64,000 nucleotides of DNA from Gyrodactylus bullatarudis (GCA_012064415.1 SSNU01000095.1:415392-479391); one strand, 5' to 3'; shown: positions 23,716 to 36,609, numbered from the stretch's first letter. Translations and numbers: made by a program. Notes: generated by a model from the letters alone, not told the origin.

Positions 23716-25680
23716 ATGACATTGAATTTGCCAAGTACTGCCAATGATCAAAAATCTGGTCAAAAGTCGGGCATGTCTGATATTCTCTTTTTTTTCAAAA
23801 TGAAAGAAATGATCACAGTAGAAACTAACCGGTTTATCCAAGAGAACTACACTCTTATGCCATGGTTGAGAACTCAGAGACAAGAAAAAAAGCTCATAAA
23901 GCATCTCACAAAGATATATAATGAAAAAATTCGAGATATCGAGCAGAAATTTGATGGATATCTTAAAGCGAATCTCTCAGTTAAAGCAACCAGAAACTTT
24001 TTGACAGCCTTTCATGATTGTACTCTGACAAGTGGTCAGTATATCAAATTAATTGAGAAAATTCTGAAAGCCTACAGATATTGGAGTTATAGCGAGACTG
24101 AGAAAGAAAATCGATTTCATGAATTGAAAACTTTAACCAGCGACCTTTTAAACGACCAGAATATTCCAAATATGGTCGTTGAAAATTTCATTTCAAGCCT
24201 TCAATTTATGCAGACAAATGCTGGAAAAAGTTGGGAGAATGACGAAAATACAGACAGAGTCTTTATCTGTAAAGTAGAGCAGACAATAAGCTATTGGCAG
24301 TCTTCCACTCTGAAATTTTTTAGAGAATCTTACGACATCGTCCGTCAGCAACGTGAATTGGATGAGTCATTTCGATTTATTGAAATGTGGTTTGATTACA
24401 TTGTCTATTGTATAACACGGTTATCAAAATTGAATCGGGATTGTTTCTTTATGTTGGGAAATTTCAGCATGAAAATCTGCAATATACTCCATGAATGTAA
24501 CATTGTCAATTCTGCATCGAGATTGTGCCTGAGGAAAATAATTATTTGCTATGAAAAATGGTCCAATCAAGACTTTGTAAAGGGAAAAGTTTCTGACATT
24601 TTCATGAAACTTGTTGACTTTCTTGGAGAAGAAGAAAATCTTACTGGCAAATTAAAAAGGGTCCTAAAATTTCTTCATACGTATGGGGATGAAAATTCTT
24701 TGGAGATTGATCTTATTGATAAAAATTATGATCCTGATGTAAACCTGCGGAAAATTATTCGAGCTTATCACGACATTTTCATAGGAAAGTTTAGAGAACA
24801 AAAGTCCTTTTACAAAATTATCTATCACGAATTTCAACGAATATCTGGGTTAAATGAAACATGGTTTGGAGTAATCGTTAGCGCTATAGACTTGTCAATG
24901 GAGGGAAATGGAAAGGCTGAAGTCTTATTCCTGGCCATACAGGCGACCATGGACATTACAACAGAATGTGAACTGGTCGATGATGATACTCAATTCTTGA
25001 TTCGTCGTTTATCCTTTTTGATGACCCTTTTTAATTTGACAAATTTTACGTCAGAATTTCTCTCTGAACAATTGACAATGAACTTTATAATCATCTCAAA
25101 AAGTCAAGACTTGCTGACAAAAATCAAAATCAAACTTGAAGAAGCTTTCAAGAGTTTCTTTGATGAGAAGGTCGATGAGCAAGATGAGGATGTTATGCGT
25201 CTCTTGATTGGAGACAAGACTCATCATGATACAGCTGAAATAATGATATTAACTTATGAAAACTTATTCGGTCAGTATTACATAACTTTAGAGCGCAGCA
25301 ATGTTGATCACATGTTGGCAGATATTAGGGAGTGGTACATGTCTTACAAGGACATGATAGAACATTGTGATAAAATCAAGGGGTACCAGAAAACTCAATT
25401 TCTCATAAAGTGTTATCAAAGTTGTCTGACTCTAATTCAAATGTCGACAGGGAGAAAAAATAATCTTCACATTTGTGATTGGATACGGAATAAGATGAAT
25501 TTGTGTTATCGAGCTGATGGAGTACACAAGCTGTTTACAAAGGAACAATTGAATCAAATTATCCAAAATTCCGAGGAAGATTCCCTGGAAAATATAATTG
25601 CAATTGAATTACTTGAACTGATGAATATTCCAGTTGAACAAGATCAAACGATAAGTCCAGAAAAAAAGAAAAAGAATTAG
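23716..25680 (+). CDS. Hypothetical 654-residue all-helical protein
   Basis: A long uninterrupted single-exon frame. I do not recognise the family. The sequence is rich in charged and aromatic residues, predicted mostly helical, with no signal peptide, no membrane segment and no zinc-binding or nucleotide-binding motif. The N-terminal 20 residues are Ser/Thr/Gly-rich; an internal Met (MKEMITVE, about residue 29) could be the true start. It ends in a lysine run (EKKKKKN). The repeated pattern of paired helices would suit a HEAT-like or other alpha-solenoid, but no repeat consensus is visible. An intronless 2-kb gene beside intron-rich neighbours could be a retrocopy or a fast-evolving lineage-specific gene. 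Confidence 0.75.
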   Translation: MTLNLPSTANDQKSGQKSGMSDILFFFKMKEMITVETNRFIQENYTLMPWLRTQRQEKKLIKHLTKIYNEKIRDIEQKFDGYLKANLSVKATRNFLTAFHDCTLTSGQYIKLIEKILKAYRYWSYSETEKENRFHELKTLTSDLLNDQNIPNMVVENFISSLQFMQTNAGKSWENDENTDRVFICKVEQTISYWQSSTLKFFRESYDIVRQQRELDESFRFIEMWFDYIVYCITRLSKLNRDCFFMLGNFSMKICNILHECNIVNSASRLCLRKIIICYEKWSNQDFVKGKVSDIFMKLVDFLGEEENLTGKLKRVLKFLHTYGDENSLEIDLIDKNYDPDVNLRKIIRAYHDIFIGKFREQKSFYKIIYHEFQRISGLNETWFGVIVSAIDLSMEGNGKAEVLFLAIQATMDITTECELVDDDTQFLIRRLSFLMTLFNLTNFTSEFLSEQLTMNFIIISKSQDLLTKIKIKLEEAFKSFFDEKVDEQDEDVMRLLIGDKTHHDTAEIMILTYENLFGQYYITLERSNVDHMLADIREWYMSYKDMIEHCDKIKGYQKTQFLIKCYQSCLTLIQMSTGRKNNLHICDWIRNKMNLCYRADGVHKLFTKEQLNQIIQNSEEDSLENIIAIELLELMNIPVEQDQTISPEKKKKN

Positions 25681-27534
25681 AATTTTTAATTTTTTAGTCA
25701 AAATTCTATTTTTAGAGATTTTAAGACATTTTCATTCATTATAAATTTTCAAGACTTTTATTTTCTGAAAATCTTCTCTACTATCTGATCTCATGTGGGA
25801 ACATGGGACTTGGAAACACATCAATCCCTTTTTTAACCAAGATAAAAGTATTCATCAAGTCTTGGTTGTCAAGATTCAGGAAAATTTTATTGTTTGAAAT
25901 TTGAAGATTGTTATCTATCCCAATAATACCGTTTTTAGTCTATATTGGTTTCAATTAAGTTGGAGGTATCTTTACAATAAATTTTTACCTAATTCTGCTG
26001 TCACCGTGTAATACACACCCTTGAACTAGTCGTAAGTTTTTTTTCACCACGAATAGCTATAGCCAAGTTTCTGGTCAAGAGAGTTTTTCGAAAAAATTTC
26101 AATTCTTCAGATGGTATTCCGCAGTTCACGCCAAAAGATATCAATATACCTGAATCAGATCATGAAAATGTGTAAAACCTGAGATCCGATCAAAGTTATC
26201 TTTTTGGCATCTCAGACCTTGCAAGCACTGAATTCAGAAAAGCTCTTGTAAAATCAAAAAGACAAAATGAGCAAGAAAAATCCATTGGGTGACAATGGAA
26301 AGTCGAGTATTCCGCTCGAATTTCTGAGCCTTCAAAGAAAATTGAGATTCTTGTCAACTTCCTTATTAAAGTCTATCTTCCAATGAGTAACAAGTTTCTG
26401 ATACAAATAAAATAGATTAATTTACTTAAAACTGATCAGAGATTTCACAGACGAGGAACGAGTACGATCTCAAGTCGCTGACGAAAATATTACAAAATAG
26501 CATTCTGGCAGTTCTATTTATAAATTATCACTGAATGTGAACAATCCTAAAGATTCAATTGAATAAATCCGAATATACACGTGCTGGAAATTATTTTGTT
26601 CTCGTTGATTTTAGGACACAATCCTTCGACTTCTTTTCATTGTCTCTGAATGAGATTTTATGGTTTAGATTCCAACACTCAAGCAGTGGAAAGAATGATT
26701 CAAGTAAAAACTAACTACAAACATGGTTTGAGGGGGGTAAGTCCTGAGACCGAGATAAGTCGATATATGAGTCGATATGTGGAAAAAGAGAGTGTAAAAA
26801 TCTATATTAAACGCGGAAAAATGGGATTCTTTCAAAAATAACTCTCATGAATTTTTTTTATGGAAAATTATTTTATTTTATTGTACTAAAACAATGTTTT
26901 AGTAAAACATGCCGATTCCAACTGTTTCTGAAACCCATGTAGGTTTCCTAGAGAATTTGTAATTAATTTCTTGTCTCTGAATTTATTTTCAATGATCTCC
27001 AGATGACGTTTTATTATATCTGCGATATATCTGGATATAACACAGCTCAAAGTTTTACTATTTACATGTATGAATTTGAAAGGAAGTTGAATAGATCAAG
27101 ATAAAATTGTTTAAGGCATTTATAAATTAACGCTGATTCAGAATTAACTTGATTTAAGAGCAAAAATTTCATAAAATAATACACTTATTCGCAAGTAGTG
27201 TCATGATAGAAAAAAACCTCCATAACTTTATTCATAGAATCATGCAATCGTTTGAAAATAAATTTTAACAAATTCTTCCTGAATAGACCAGATTATTAAA
27301 ATTAAATTATCAAAATTACTCCTTACCTTTATAGAAAAAATACATTTTATTTTGAATTTGGTATTTTGCCAATTCTAATTCATTCTCGATGCACACATTT
27401 ATTTATTATGCACACAATTATTTTATGTTTCTTGCATTGATTGAAAATATTCAATTATTGGGTCAAATTTAACAACCTTTATCATCAGGTTATCCGACAA
27501 GTGTAAACACCTTACATCGTATATAAACGACCAA
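25681..27534. other. Intergenic stretch with scattered decayed frames
   Basis: Between about 26100 and 26840 short plus-strand segments look protein-like (for example FTDEERVRSQVADENI near 26440, and a 63-codon frame at 26650-26841) but are split by many stops and frame changes. They may be one decayed gene or mobile element; I could not name it. Nothing is seen in the rest. The peroxidasin promoter must lie near the right end. Confidence 0.45.
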
Positions 27535-30500
27535 ATGATATTTTTTCAAGTGATTGTAATGAAGTTATTTATTTCATTAATCGTTTTATTTTTTGCGGTT
27601 AATCAAGGAAAAACAGTCTGTCCAACATATTGCGACTGTAATGGAATTCATATACACTGTAGAAAACCATCATTCACTGAAATACCACTCTTTCCAAGTT
27701 TCCGGAGAGGCACTAAGAATACACAAATAACATATATTACAATATTTGGATCCCCGGAACTTCACACCATTCAGAGTCATGCTTTCGCAGATCATCCAGA
27801 TGTCGTGAGACTAGAACTAATGAGAAATTCTATTTCAAACGTTAGCGAAACAGCCTTCTATAATCTAGATAATTTGATTCATTTATCTTTGGCAATGAAC
27901 AGAATTGAAAAACTGCCTGATGGCGTTTTCTCGAATTTAATGAATTTGAGAGATTTGGATATTTCACGAAATCAAATGATGGTATTACCGAAATCTATTG
28001 AAACACTGACAAAATTGTCGACAATTCGTTTGTTTGGAAATCCTCTCCACTGTCCCTGTGATTTAATAGATTTTGGAATTAGTCTAATTCGACTTGAGGT
28101 CTCTTCATCCAAAGTTAAATGTGCTAGTCCACCGGAAGTGTCGAATAGAAATCTCTACGACCTTGCTAAAGAATATCTAGCTACAATGAACACGACAAGA
28201 CTTCAGGGTTTCGTGATGGAATCTGAAGTTGAAAAAAATTTTATGAGAGATGGACTTTTGAAAAGGTGGCCACTTCCCCATTGCCAGGTCGGAGATTTAG
28301 GGGGAAAGTATGAGAGAAAGATGTCAAATGGGGAAAATGTTGTTCCTACCGTAACCAAACCACCTGTTAGTGCTTATGGTGTTGCTGGGGATTCGATAAA
28401 ACTACACTGCGAGGTTGAAGGTTATCCAGAACCACAGATTTACTGGGTTGTCCCTTCAAATGAAAGCTATTATTATCGTCTACATGCAAGAAGACGTGTA
28501 AGCATTTCTTAATCGTTTTAAGTGAAAAATACACCCTATTGATAAAATTTTCTTAAAAAGATTTTGGAAATTATCGAGTTGCATGATTTCAATGAGGGTG
28601 CCTACACTTGTATTGCAAAGAATTCAATGGGAACCGATTATAAATCAGCGTCTGTGCGTATAATTCCAGGAGAAGGTGCTAGAATTATACACAGCTCAAG
28701 GCCGGAAGAAAACTCTGCTGTTCTTGGCCAGAATATGGTCTTGGAGTGTACAGCTAGTGGTAGACCAAAGCCGAAAATTGATTGGATTTGGGATGCAAGA
28801 TCTTTGCCGAAACATTTAAGACCTTCAGAAAAGTTAGATGAGTGATAAAATTTCATCTTGATAAAAATATAATCTAATTTTCAGGTATATACTGGAAGTA
28901 ATTGATGAGCGGCCAAAGTTTAACGGAGATATTCCTGAATCGTTTTTCGAAACAAGCCAGAATCATGTAAAAGATATTGGCATTAGTAGAGCATATGAAG
29001 AAAAAGTTACATTAAAGTTAACAATAAGAAACCTAACTGAGCACGATACTGAAGGTCACTATAGATGCTATGCTGCTAATCATATGGGGTCCTCACAGGT
29101 TTCAACTGTTATTCGTGTTCAGAGCAAAGAATTCAATATCCCTACAGAAGATCCAACAATGCCAGGTATGTTAACTAAAATGAGAAGGTTCTTTAGATGA
29201 AGAAATGGAAAAATTCGAAAAAGCTAAAATGGAAGAAGAGGAAGAAATTATTGAAGATGTTATAGATTCAGCACGAAAAAGAATTGAAGCGGCTGTCCAG
29301 AAAACAGCTGAACGTCTACGTGATCCAACACGCCAGAGATCTTCATCTGAAATATCTTCCTTATTTAGACAACCAAGTAAAGCAGCCCTAGAACTAGCTA
29401 AAGCAGCAGAAGTCTATGAGGTAGCTTTGGAAGAAGTTACAAAATTCCTTAGTGAACGCCAGAAAAAACATAAGACCCCAGACACCCATCCAAATTCAAA
29501 AAAAGGTATCTTTAAATCAATCAAATTAATCTTTTGGTTTACTCAGCGATAATTTTAAAGTTTAATTAAGTATTTTCAATTTATTGTAGAAGACGTAGAT
29601 GAGGATCAAAATACTACAACTGCCCTTGGCACACAGCTGACAACTGAACAATTAGCTATTCTAAGTCAGTTATCTGGTTGTCAGCAGCCGTTGAATGTTG
29701 ATCCCTGTGCTCGTCAGTTGTGTTTCCACTTGAAATATAGATCAATTGATGGAAAATGTAATAATTTCAATAACCCACTTTGGGGTGCTGCTCTTTCTAC
29801 TTTTCATCGAGTCATCCCACCAGAATATGAAAACGGTGTGAACACTCCAATAGGCTGGAATCCTGAAAAATTATATTTTGGCTTTCCGAAACCTTCAGCA
29901 AGACTCATTTCTCGAGAACTTTTATCAAATGCTTCCAAAGTTATGGATATTGAGACAAAGTGAGCTCGTTTACTCTTTTTAAACTTGATCTACTATTAAA
30001 GTAGATCAAAGAAATCTTCGAAATTCATATAAATTTTATGATCTAATATATGTTTTTTTTAAATCTAGTATGAAACAATTTCAAATGGATATGATAAAAT
30101 TGACAAACATGTACGATAGACAAATGGGATATGTTAACTCATCAATTAGCAAATTAACTTCAATGGGAAATACGAGCCTTCTTGAGTATGAAAAACTCAT
30201 GGAAGTAAGAGACAAAGAGTTTTATCAGCTATTTCCAAATGAACAAAAAACTATGAATCCTATTTTCCCTGAGAAAATGACTAAAAGAGTCAAACGAACT
30301 CTTTTCGATGAAGATACTGAGAATAGCGGATTTCTATTTCAATGGGGGCAATTTCTTGATCATGATCTGACTTTGACGCCTGTTGATTTTGCAACAAGTC
30401 GCTTTTCCGATGGTCTCAACTGCAATGACACTTGTGTTAATGATCCTCCATGTTTCCCTATTTTGGTACCTCCAAATGATCCTCGAATTAAACATCAATG

Positions 30501-33500
30501 TATTGGCTTTGCTAGATCGACTGCCACTTGCGGTTCAGGTTCTACATCTTTTTTAACTGGGCGTCCACATTATCGTGAACAAATTAATCAAATCACTGGA
30601 TTCATAGATGCTTCAAATGTCTATGGAAGTGATCAGTTAGAAGCCGATGAATTGAGAGAAACTCAATTTTCTGAAGGAAAGTTACGAGTTGGAATGAAAA
30701 CGGCCTCAGGAAAACATTTACTGCCTTTCAATATTAGAGGTCAAGTAAGATAATAATTAATAACTGTATTACTATAATTCTTACAGGCATTATTAAAAAG
30801 TTTCTTAATTCAAGATGAGACTGAATTTCATTTAATGACTGGATAAGAAATTTTCACATTTTATTGTTATTATCTCATTTTTGTTTGTATAGGTGCAATG
30901 ACCTTTCTGCCTCGATATAATAGATAGTCATAGTGTGTTTTGTTGATGAGTTTCTAGTAGAAAGTTTCTACAGTTAATGTTGTTCTAATGAATAATAATA
31001 ATTATAATTAAGCTTGATGGCAAATTTCTAAAATAGATTTTTGCGATCAGTCTCATAATCAAAAGTAGTATTGCATTGAGAAGAATGTGTTTTATTAAAC
31101 TTTTCCGTATCGTTAATCTTATGCTTTAACATAGCTTCATCAAAAATCTTCTTCATAAGTTTTAACCCTCTCAGTCCCATGGCCAAAATCTAATGATTTC
31201 TCAAATTTTTTTCTTGTAATCCTACTCATTAGACCCCCTTATAATCATGCATGAATCCGTAATTTCCGTTCCTAGAAAAAAATTTAATGCCCCATTTATT
31301 TGGTTTACATGGCAAATCATGTTTTAATCGGGACCTGCCTTTAAATGGAATCATCTGTTCATCAACAGATTGATTTTGAGACTACTGAGTATATGAAGTG
31401 TAATTGTTTCGAAATAACTCTGAGAATTCTCGTATTTTATATAGTCGATCAGATAAATTAATTTGATTATTATCCGAGAAGTGAAGATTCTGTTTCCAGT
31501 CATAAAAACTGTTTCGCGAAATCAAATTGGATATTGACCCAGTTCTCGTTTCATCAGACCAGTACATGCGGAATCTAGGTAATTTCATAATTCCCATTTT
31601 TAGTGAAACAGCAATATATATTTTTGCTTCGCTAATGCTTGCTCCAGGTGTACGACAATTTTGAGTGGCATACATGGCCTCATTTCAACAGAAAAAAATT
31701 GATAAAAGTAATCCAGAATTGTTTTTCGGTATTTTAAAGTTGGCCACTGCAGTAAAATCCAATTCATATTTTGGGTGATCTCTAGTACCTCTCATATCTA
31801 TACTGGAAACCAGAGAGGCTTCATCAAAGATCAGCAAACTTGAATCAGGATCATCGGATTCTGTCTCTAAATGATCATCTAAACTATGCATAGCTTCGAA
31901 TTTCTAATTCGTTATCTGCATTTGGAATTAAGGTTAAAGAATAAATTGTGTTTTTAAGGTGTTTTTTAATATGAAAAGGTAATTTGAATGTACAGTCGGT
32001 TCAAAAACTGAGTGAGAATTTGATTCCGGGGCGAGGAGTACGAAATACGCGATCAAATATATGGTAATATACTTATTTTTATCGTAGATTTCATTGCATC
32101 TATTTTGAGTGTGTCTAGTCTTATTATCAAGATTCACAAAGTTTTAGTTTGCAGAGTTTGACTTAATTCAAATCTTTCGTAAAGGGTCCAAACGATACGC
32201 GACGATGTCGGTAAGATAAAATATGCCTGCAGTAGACGAGATTTATTCGAAGGTTTGAGAACCTCAGTTTTTTCAGTTGAGCAGCTAAACTTGAGCTACA
32301 GTCAAAACCATTAAAAAAGTGTGATATTATTGTATTAAACTGGCATCCCTTTTTGGTTTCAAGGAATTTTTATTGTTTACCATGGTAAACGAAGATGAAA
32401 AATAGGCCAGAAATGCGAGATAGATTAAAAAACAAGTTAAAATGTATCGGAAAGAGTTATCAATTACAAAATTAGAAAGGAAGTTTTCAATTAGAGATAT
32501 TTATGTCACAACGATGGAATGAAAATGCCTTGTGTATTACACAATGTGTACTTTTTGAATAGAATTTAGTCTCATTTTTATCTGCAAAGGTTTCGATTTA
32601 AATAAATCTGTATACACGTGTAATTTTTTAGGTCGATTGTCAAGCCGATCCAAATCAAGACTTTGTACCTTGCTTTAAAGCTGGAGATCATCGAAACAAT
32701 GAAAATGTAAACTTAATTGTCAGTCATGTTTTATGGATGCGACAACACAACTTGTTAGCTGATAAACTAAGACTTTTGAATCCTCACTGGACAGGTGATC
32801 GTCTATACCAAGAAGCTAGAAAGATCGTTGGTGCTCAAATGCAAATAATCACCTACGATCATTGGTTGCCAAAGATCCTCGGTCCCAAAGGTATGATGCT
32901 TATGGATAAAAAGTATAATGGTTATGATGACGAAGTAAACCCGACGATTTCCAATGAGTTTGCTACTGCTGTGTTTAGATTTGGTCATACAATGGTTCCA
33001 CCAGTGTTATTTAGACTTGACAAAAACTGGAATCCAATCGCTCAAGGACACTTAATGTTGAGAAATGCATTTTTCGCACCAGAACGCTTGATGAAAGATG
33101 GTGGAATTGATCCGTTTATCAGAGGTTTAATCTATCATGGCATCAAGGAGCGTACCAAGGGCCCAGCACTGAATTCTGAGTTAACAGAAAAACTATTTTC
33201 AATGGCTCATGAACTAGCACTTGACTTGGCCTCATTGAATATTCAAAGAGGCAGAGATCACGGAATCCCAGGCTACACAGTTTATGCAAATAAAAGTTGT
33301 GGACTCTTGAGCAATAAATATCCGGATAGCTTTGATGACTTGAAGCATTTAATTAGTTCCGATATGATACGTGAAAAGATGCGTCAGGTTTATGGCCATC
33401 CTGGCAACATTGACTTATTTGTCGGTGGTGTCTTGGAGGATTTATTACCTGGTGCAAGAGTTGGTCCGACCTTTGCTTGTCTTTTAGCAGAACAATTTAA

Positions 33501-33933
33501 TAGGCTCAGGACTGGTGATAGATTTTGGTACGAAGCTCCAGGCGTGTTCACACCTGTACAAAAAGCTGAACTCAAACGTGCTGGAGGATATTTTTCTAGG
33601 GTTATATGTGATAATGGTGATGATATCGAAGAAGTTACCAAAGATGTTTTCCGTAGACCTATGGGAAAATCAGATATAGTCAGGTGTGATTCTGGATCAA
33701 TTCCATCGTTAAATATGGCCTTCTGGAAAGATTGTCCTGGCTCGGTTACAAACGACATATCTTATGCTCTCAAGAGTTTTGAGAATAGCAATAATGCCTT
33801 ACAAGATCCTGTGGAACGCTTCCCTAGAAGCCTGAAATCATCTTCTGACCAAAAGATAGATGAGTTGGAGAGGAAAATCGAAATTCTTAAGGAAAAAATT
33901 GAAAAGATGACTCGGAATCCGGAGGAGTTGTGA
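27535..33933 (+). CDS. PXDN: Peroxidasin (LRR, Ig, animal haem peroxidase)
   Basis: Peroxidasin uses bromide and H2O2 to form sulfilimine cross-links in collagen IV of basement membranes. Seven exons join in phase: 27535-28497, 28561-28841, 28885-29165, 29197-29505, 29590-29959, 30069-30744, 32632-33933 (1393 residues; the Met at 27559 gives a better signal peptide, MKLFISLIVLFFAVNQG). Domains: LRRNT cysteines (CPTYCDC), about four LRRs, LRRCT (NPLHCPCDL), two Ig domains ending in GAYTCIA and GHYRCYA, a charged helical linker, and the peroxidase from about residue 650. The distal His is in QFLDHDLT, the proximal His in FRFGHTMVP, and EINPHW-type LNPHW is present. Oddities: two Ig domains where vertebrate PXDN has four, an extra segment of about 75 residues before the distal His, and a coiled-coil tail with no VWC domain. 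AATAAA follows at about 33948. Confidence 0.93.
31156..31920 (-). pseudogene. piggyBac transposase pseudogene in a peroxidasin intron
   Basis: Minus-strand pieces run in order: an acidic N-terminal part (31891-31685, SSLLIFDEASLVSS), a middle (31675-31382, MGIMKLPRFRMYWS, then ISRNSFYDWKQNLHFSDN), and SVDEQMIPFKGRSRLKH with KPNKWGIKFF (31380-31200). SVDEQM holds the first catalytic aspartate of the family. The frames are broken by stops, for example just before SVDEQM and after MHDYKGV. A TTAA-CCCTCTCAG end lies at about 31157. The later catalytic part is missing. It lies in the 30745-32631 intron of peroxidasin on the opposite strand. Confidence 0.82.
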
Positions 33934-34326
33934 ATTTGAAAGTTTCAAATAAAATCACTAAAACTTGAAAAAATAAAGAATTCTTATTGCATGAGAAAAT
34001 AAAAATTTAAAGTAAATTTAGAGAATCTAAATTCATCTGAAATGAATCATTATTAATTACCGAATTATACGAATAAAGCCTTGTAAGGCTGAAAATACAG
34101 AGCTAGATCTTTAAGATGGAATAAGAGCTAATTAATTTTTTCTTGAAAAATCATGAAAATTCTATATTTTACAAACTGGTGTATTTTCCAAAATTAATGA
34201 AGAATTAAATGAAAAAATAATTTTACCAGTGACAATTTTCCCGAATGAAATTCATACGTTACTTAAAAATATTTCTTTTATAAATTACAACTTACAAAAA
34301 TATTCATGAAGCATCTTTAACTTCCG

Positions 34327-35158
34327 TCACTTTCTGCTGCTTATTGTATGTATTGGGTATTTACTATCTTCATCCCAAAGTTCTGATAGATCCATATTTC
34401 TTTGTTTACTGACGCCGAAATAAAGCGAAATACCTATCCACTTCTGCAGTTCATTGAGAGTTATTGCTGAGGATTTCGAATTCTTGTATTCCATGAAGAG
34501 ATTTGAATATTTCACGACATCATTCAATATTGTTGAGTCTATGAGAAGATTGAAAAAGTCAACCTGATCAACCATATTACGAGAATATTTTGTAAGTCCA
34601 GGTGTGAAGTTTATGATGTTATGAGCTGGTGTCTGGAAGTTACGGAGTGGTGAAGATGTATACTTGATTGCTCCACATTTTGATAAAATTGTATTTTGAT
34701 TCGAATTATGGTCAAGTTCGTCATCTGTAGGCTCATCATTTTCTAGGTCTGAAATAATTTCATCTTCTTCTGATGAATTGGAAGAATCATCGACTGATTC
34801 CAGCTCCCTGAATAAATCCTCTTGAAGAGCGAGAGCAAGAGCGCCATAACTATTTCCTGACTCCATGAATGTAATAATGAAAGATAAAAAAGTTATTCTT
34901 TCATTTGAAGTCAATCCTTATCGGTATCAGCATGGGGTCCATTGGACCCCATTTTATAGAATATGAAACTTGCTATTTTCAGGTTGCTAACTCCTAAAGT
35001 AAACAACAAATTGAAATAAAAAATATTCCTTTCAGTTTATCAATAGTGTTAGATAGATGTCCTAGAGTTTCATTTCTCTCATCCCAAAAATAAAAAAGTT
35101 GTCGGGCTCGAAATTCTCGTTGGGGTCCAATGGACCCCATTTCTAGTGCAAGGGTTAA
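34327..35158 (-). mobile_element. piggyBac element, 5' end with N-terminal transposase, truncated
   Basis: The 195-residue frame 34914-34327 has the acidic N-terminus of piggyBac transposases (SSNSSEEDEIISDLENDEP) and the TLNELQKWIGISLYFGVSKQ segment that opens the conserved domain. The right boundary is a TTAA (35155-35158) followed inward by CCCTTGCACTAG. The catalytic portion is absent. The subterminal region holds two copies of the palindrome GGGGTCCAtTGGACCCC. Confidence 0.8.
34934..35138. repeat. Paired palindromes in a piggyBac subterminal region
   Basis: GGGGTCCATTGGACCCC at 34934-34950 and its complement-like copy GGGGTCCAATGGACCCC at 35122-35138 are 17-bp near-perfect palindromes 188 bp apart, just inside the TTAA end. 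Repeated subterminal palindromes are typical transposase-binding sites, which is my inference here. Confidence 0.65.
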
Positions 35159-35487
35159 AGATGGATCAAAAATGTTTTTGTTAAATAGAAAAAAGAATTG
35201 TTTTAAGCATGCAAAAATGAATAAAATCGTTATTTTTCATACAAACGCTAATTATTTGTGAGGATTGATTAATATTAATAAAATTACTGTCAATCTCAAG
35301 GGATTTCATGATTTTTGTTTTTTTGTTAGAAAATAAATCTGTATTGAATAAATAGGTAATTTGTACAATATAAAATATAGGATCTGGATTATTTAATGTA
35401 AACATCAATGAATAAATGAATGGTAATATGGCAATTAGTAACTTTTTCGTGGATCTAAAAATGTTATTCAAAAATTATTCTGGAATT

Positions 35488-36383
35488 TTAACGAAGGTCA
35501 GGATATAAAAGAGAAATCGAGTAATCAATTTTAGAGCGAATATGGCTCACAATGGTCTTTAAAGAGTGAAGGTTATCGCAATTTATTATGTCATATTTAT
35601 CCTTAATCGTGTTAAAAGATGAAAGTAAAAAGTGATTATCGTAGGATACACTTCTTAAGGAATAGACATGTTCGATCATAGAAGAGGATTCAATGAAATT
35701 TTTTATAATAAAAGGTAACCTACTAACCCAAAAAGGGCTAAGAAGGTTCGTTAGAAGTAGAGCAAGATAATCAAAGTTATTCAGGAATAGGGATTTGTAG
35801 GCCTTAAGTCTTAGATTGGGCGTTTTAAATAATTTTAAAATGGCAAATATTTTGGAGTTGATTTTGGAGAGATTTGAAAATGGATCTATTTTTAATTTAG
35901 AGTTAATACCGAAACCTAGATCTAAATTAAAGGAAGTAGAAGGTTTGCAGGAAGGCCCAATTGGAGCAGTATTTTGCATTTATTTCTATTAATATAGAGC
36001 CTCATGACTTCAAGTGAATCTTTAAGAAGGCAGAAGTTTCTTTTGATTTATAAAATGTCAAGGGAGATTTTAACCCTGAAGACGAACTTTATGTCGTCGG
36101 CAAATTTAAAGAGGGCACCCTCGATACCCTCTGGGAGCTGAGTATCAGCGAAACAAATATTGAAAAGAAGGGGACCAATTGTGGAACCTTGAGGAACGCC
36201 AGAATTAATGGGTTTCAAGCTACTAGTAGTGTTATTGAAATTTACATATTGCACTCTGTTACATAGGAAAAATCTTGGATTATTCATTACATTGGGATCA
36301 ACTTTGAGGTGTACTAGTTTTTTCTGTATATAAGAAAATTTTAGTTTATCAAATGCCTTAGAAATATCCAAATAATGGATCAC
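35488..36383 (-). pseudogene. Non-LTR retrotransposon reverse transcriptase fragment
   Basis: The frame 36383-36048 carries YLDISKAFDKLKF (palm motif A), SGVPQGSTIGPLLFN and FKFADDIKF (FADD catalytic box). After a frame change, 35979-35488 carries the thumb and connection region (LRLKAYKSLFLNNFDYLALLL). The order and motifs match the element at 4620-6326, but with FADD rather than YADD and about equal decay. The 5' part, including any AP endonuclease, is absent. It is an inactive relic. Confidence 0.8.
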
Positions 36384-36609
36384 TATAAAGTACTCCCTCT
36401 TTATACCCCTAATTTCTACCCCTCAAAAATCTCTTTCGTAAATCGTGACTAATTGTAAGCAGACATATTTACCCAGAAGTAGGCTAAAAATTAATTTTCA
36501 ACTTAACTAATACCTTTCGAAAGAGATTTTTCTGCTGATCATTTCTATACCATGTTAAGTAGGGCTTTATCTAATAGAATTTGCAGAAAGCAACTTTAAA
36601 AATCTTCTT

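Noticed and set aside
26650..26841. Small 63-codon gene before peroxidasin
   Set aside because: Upstream segments look like pieces of one decayed frame with many stops. No family is recognised and the start is arbitrary.
33390..33758. Minus-strand 122-codon frame
   Set aside because: Antisense shadow of the peroxidase domain of peroxidasin.
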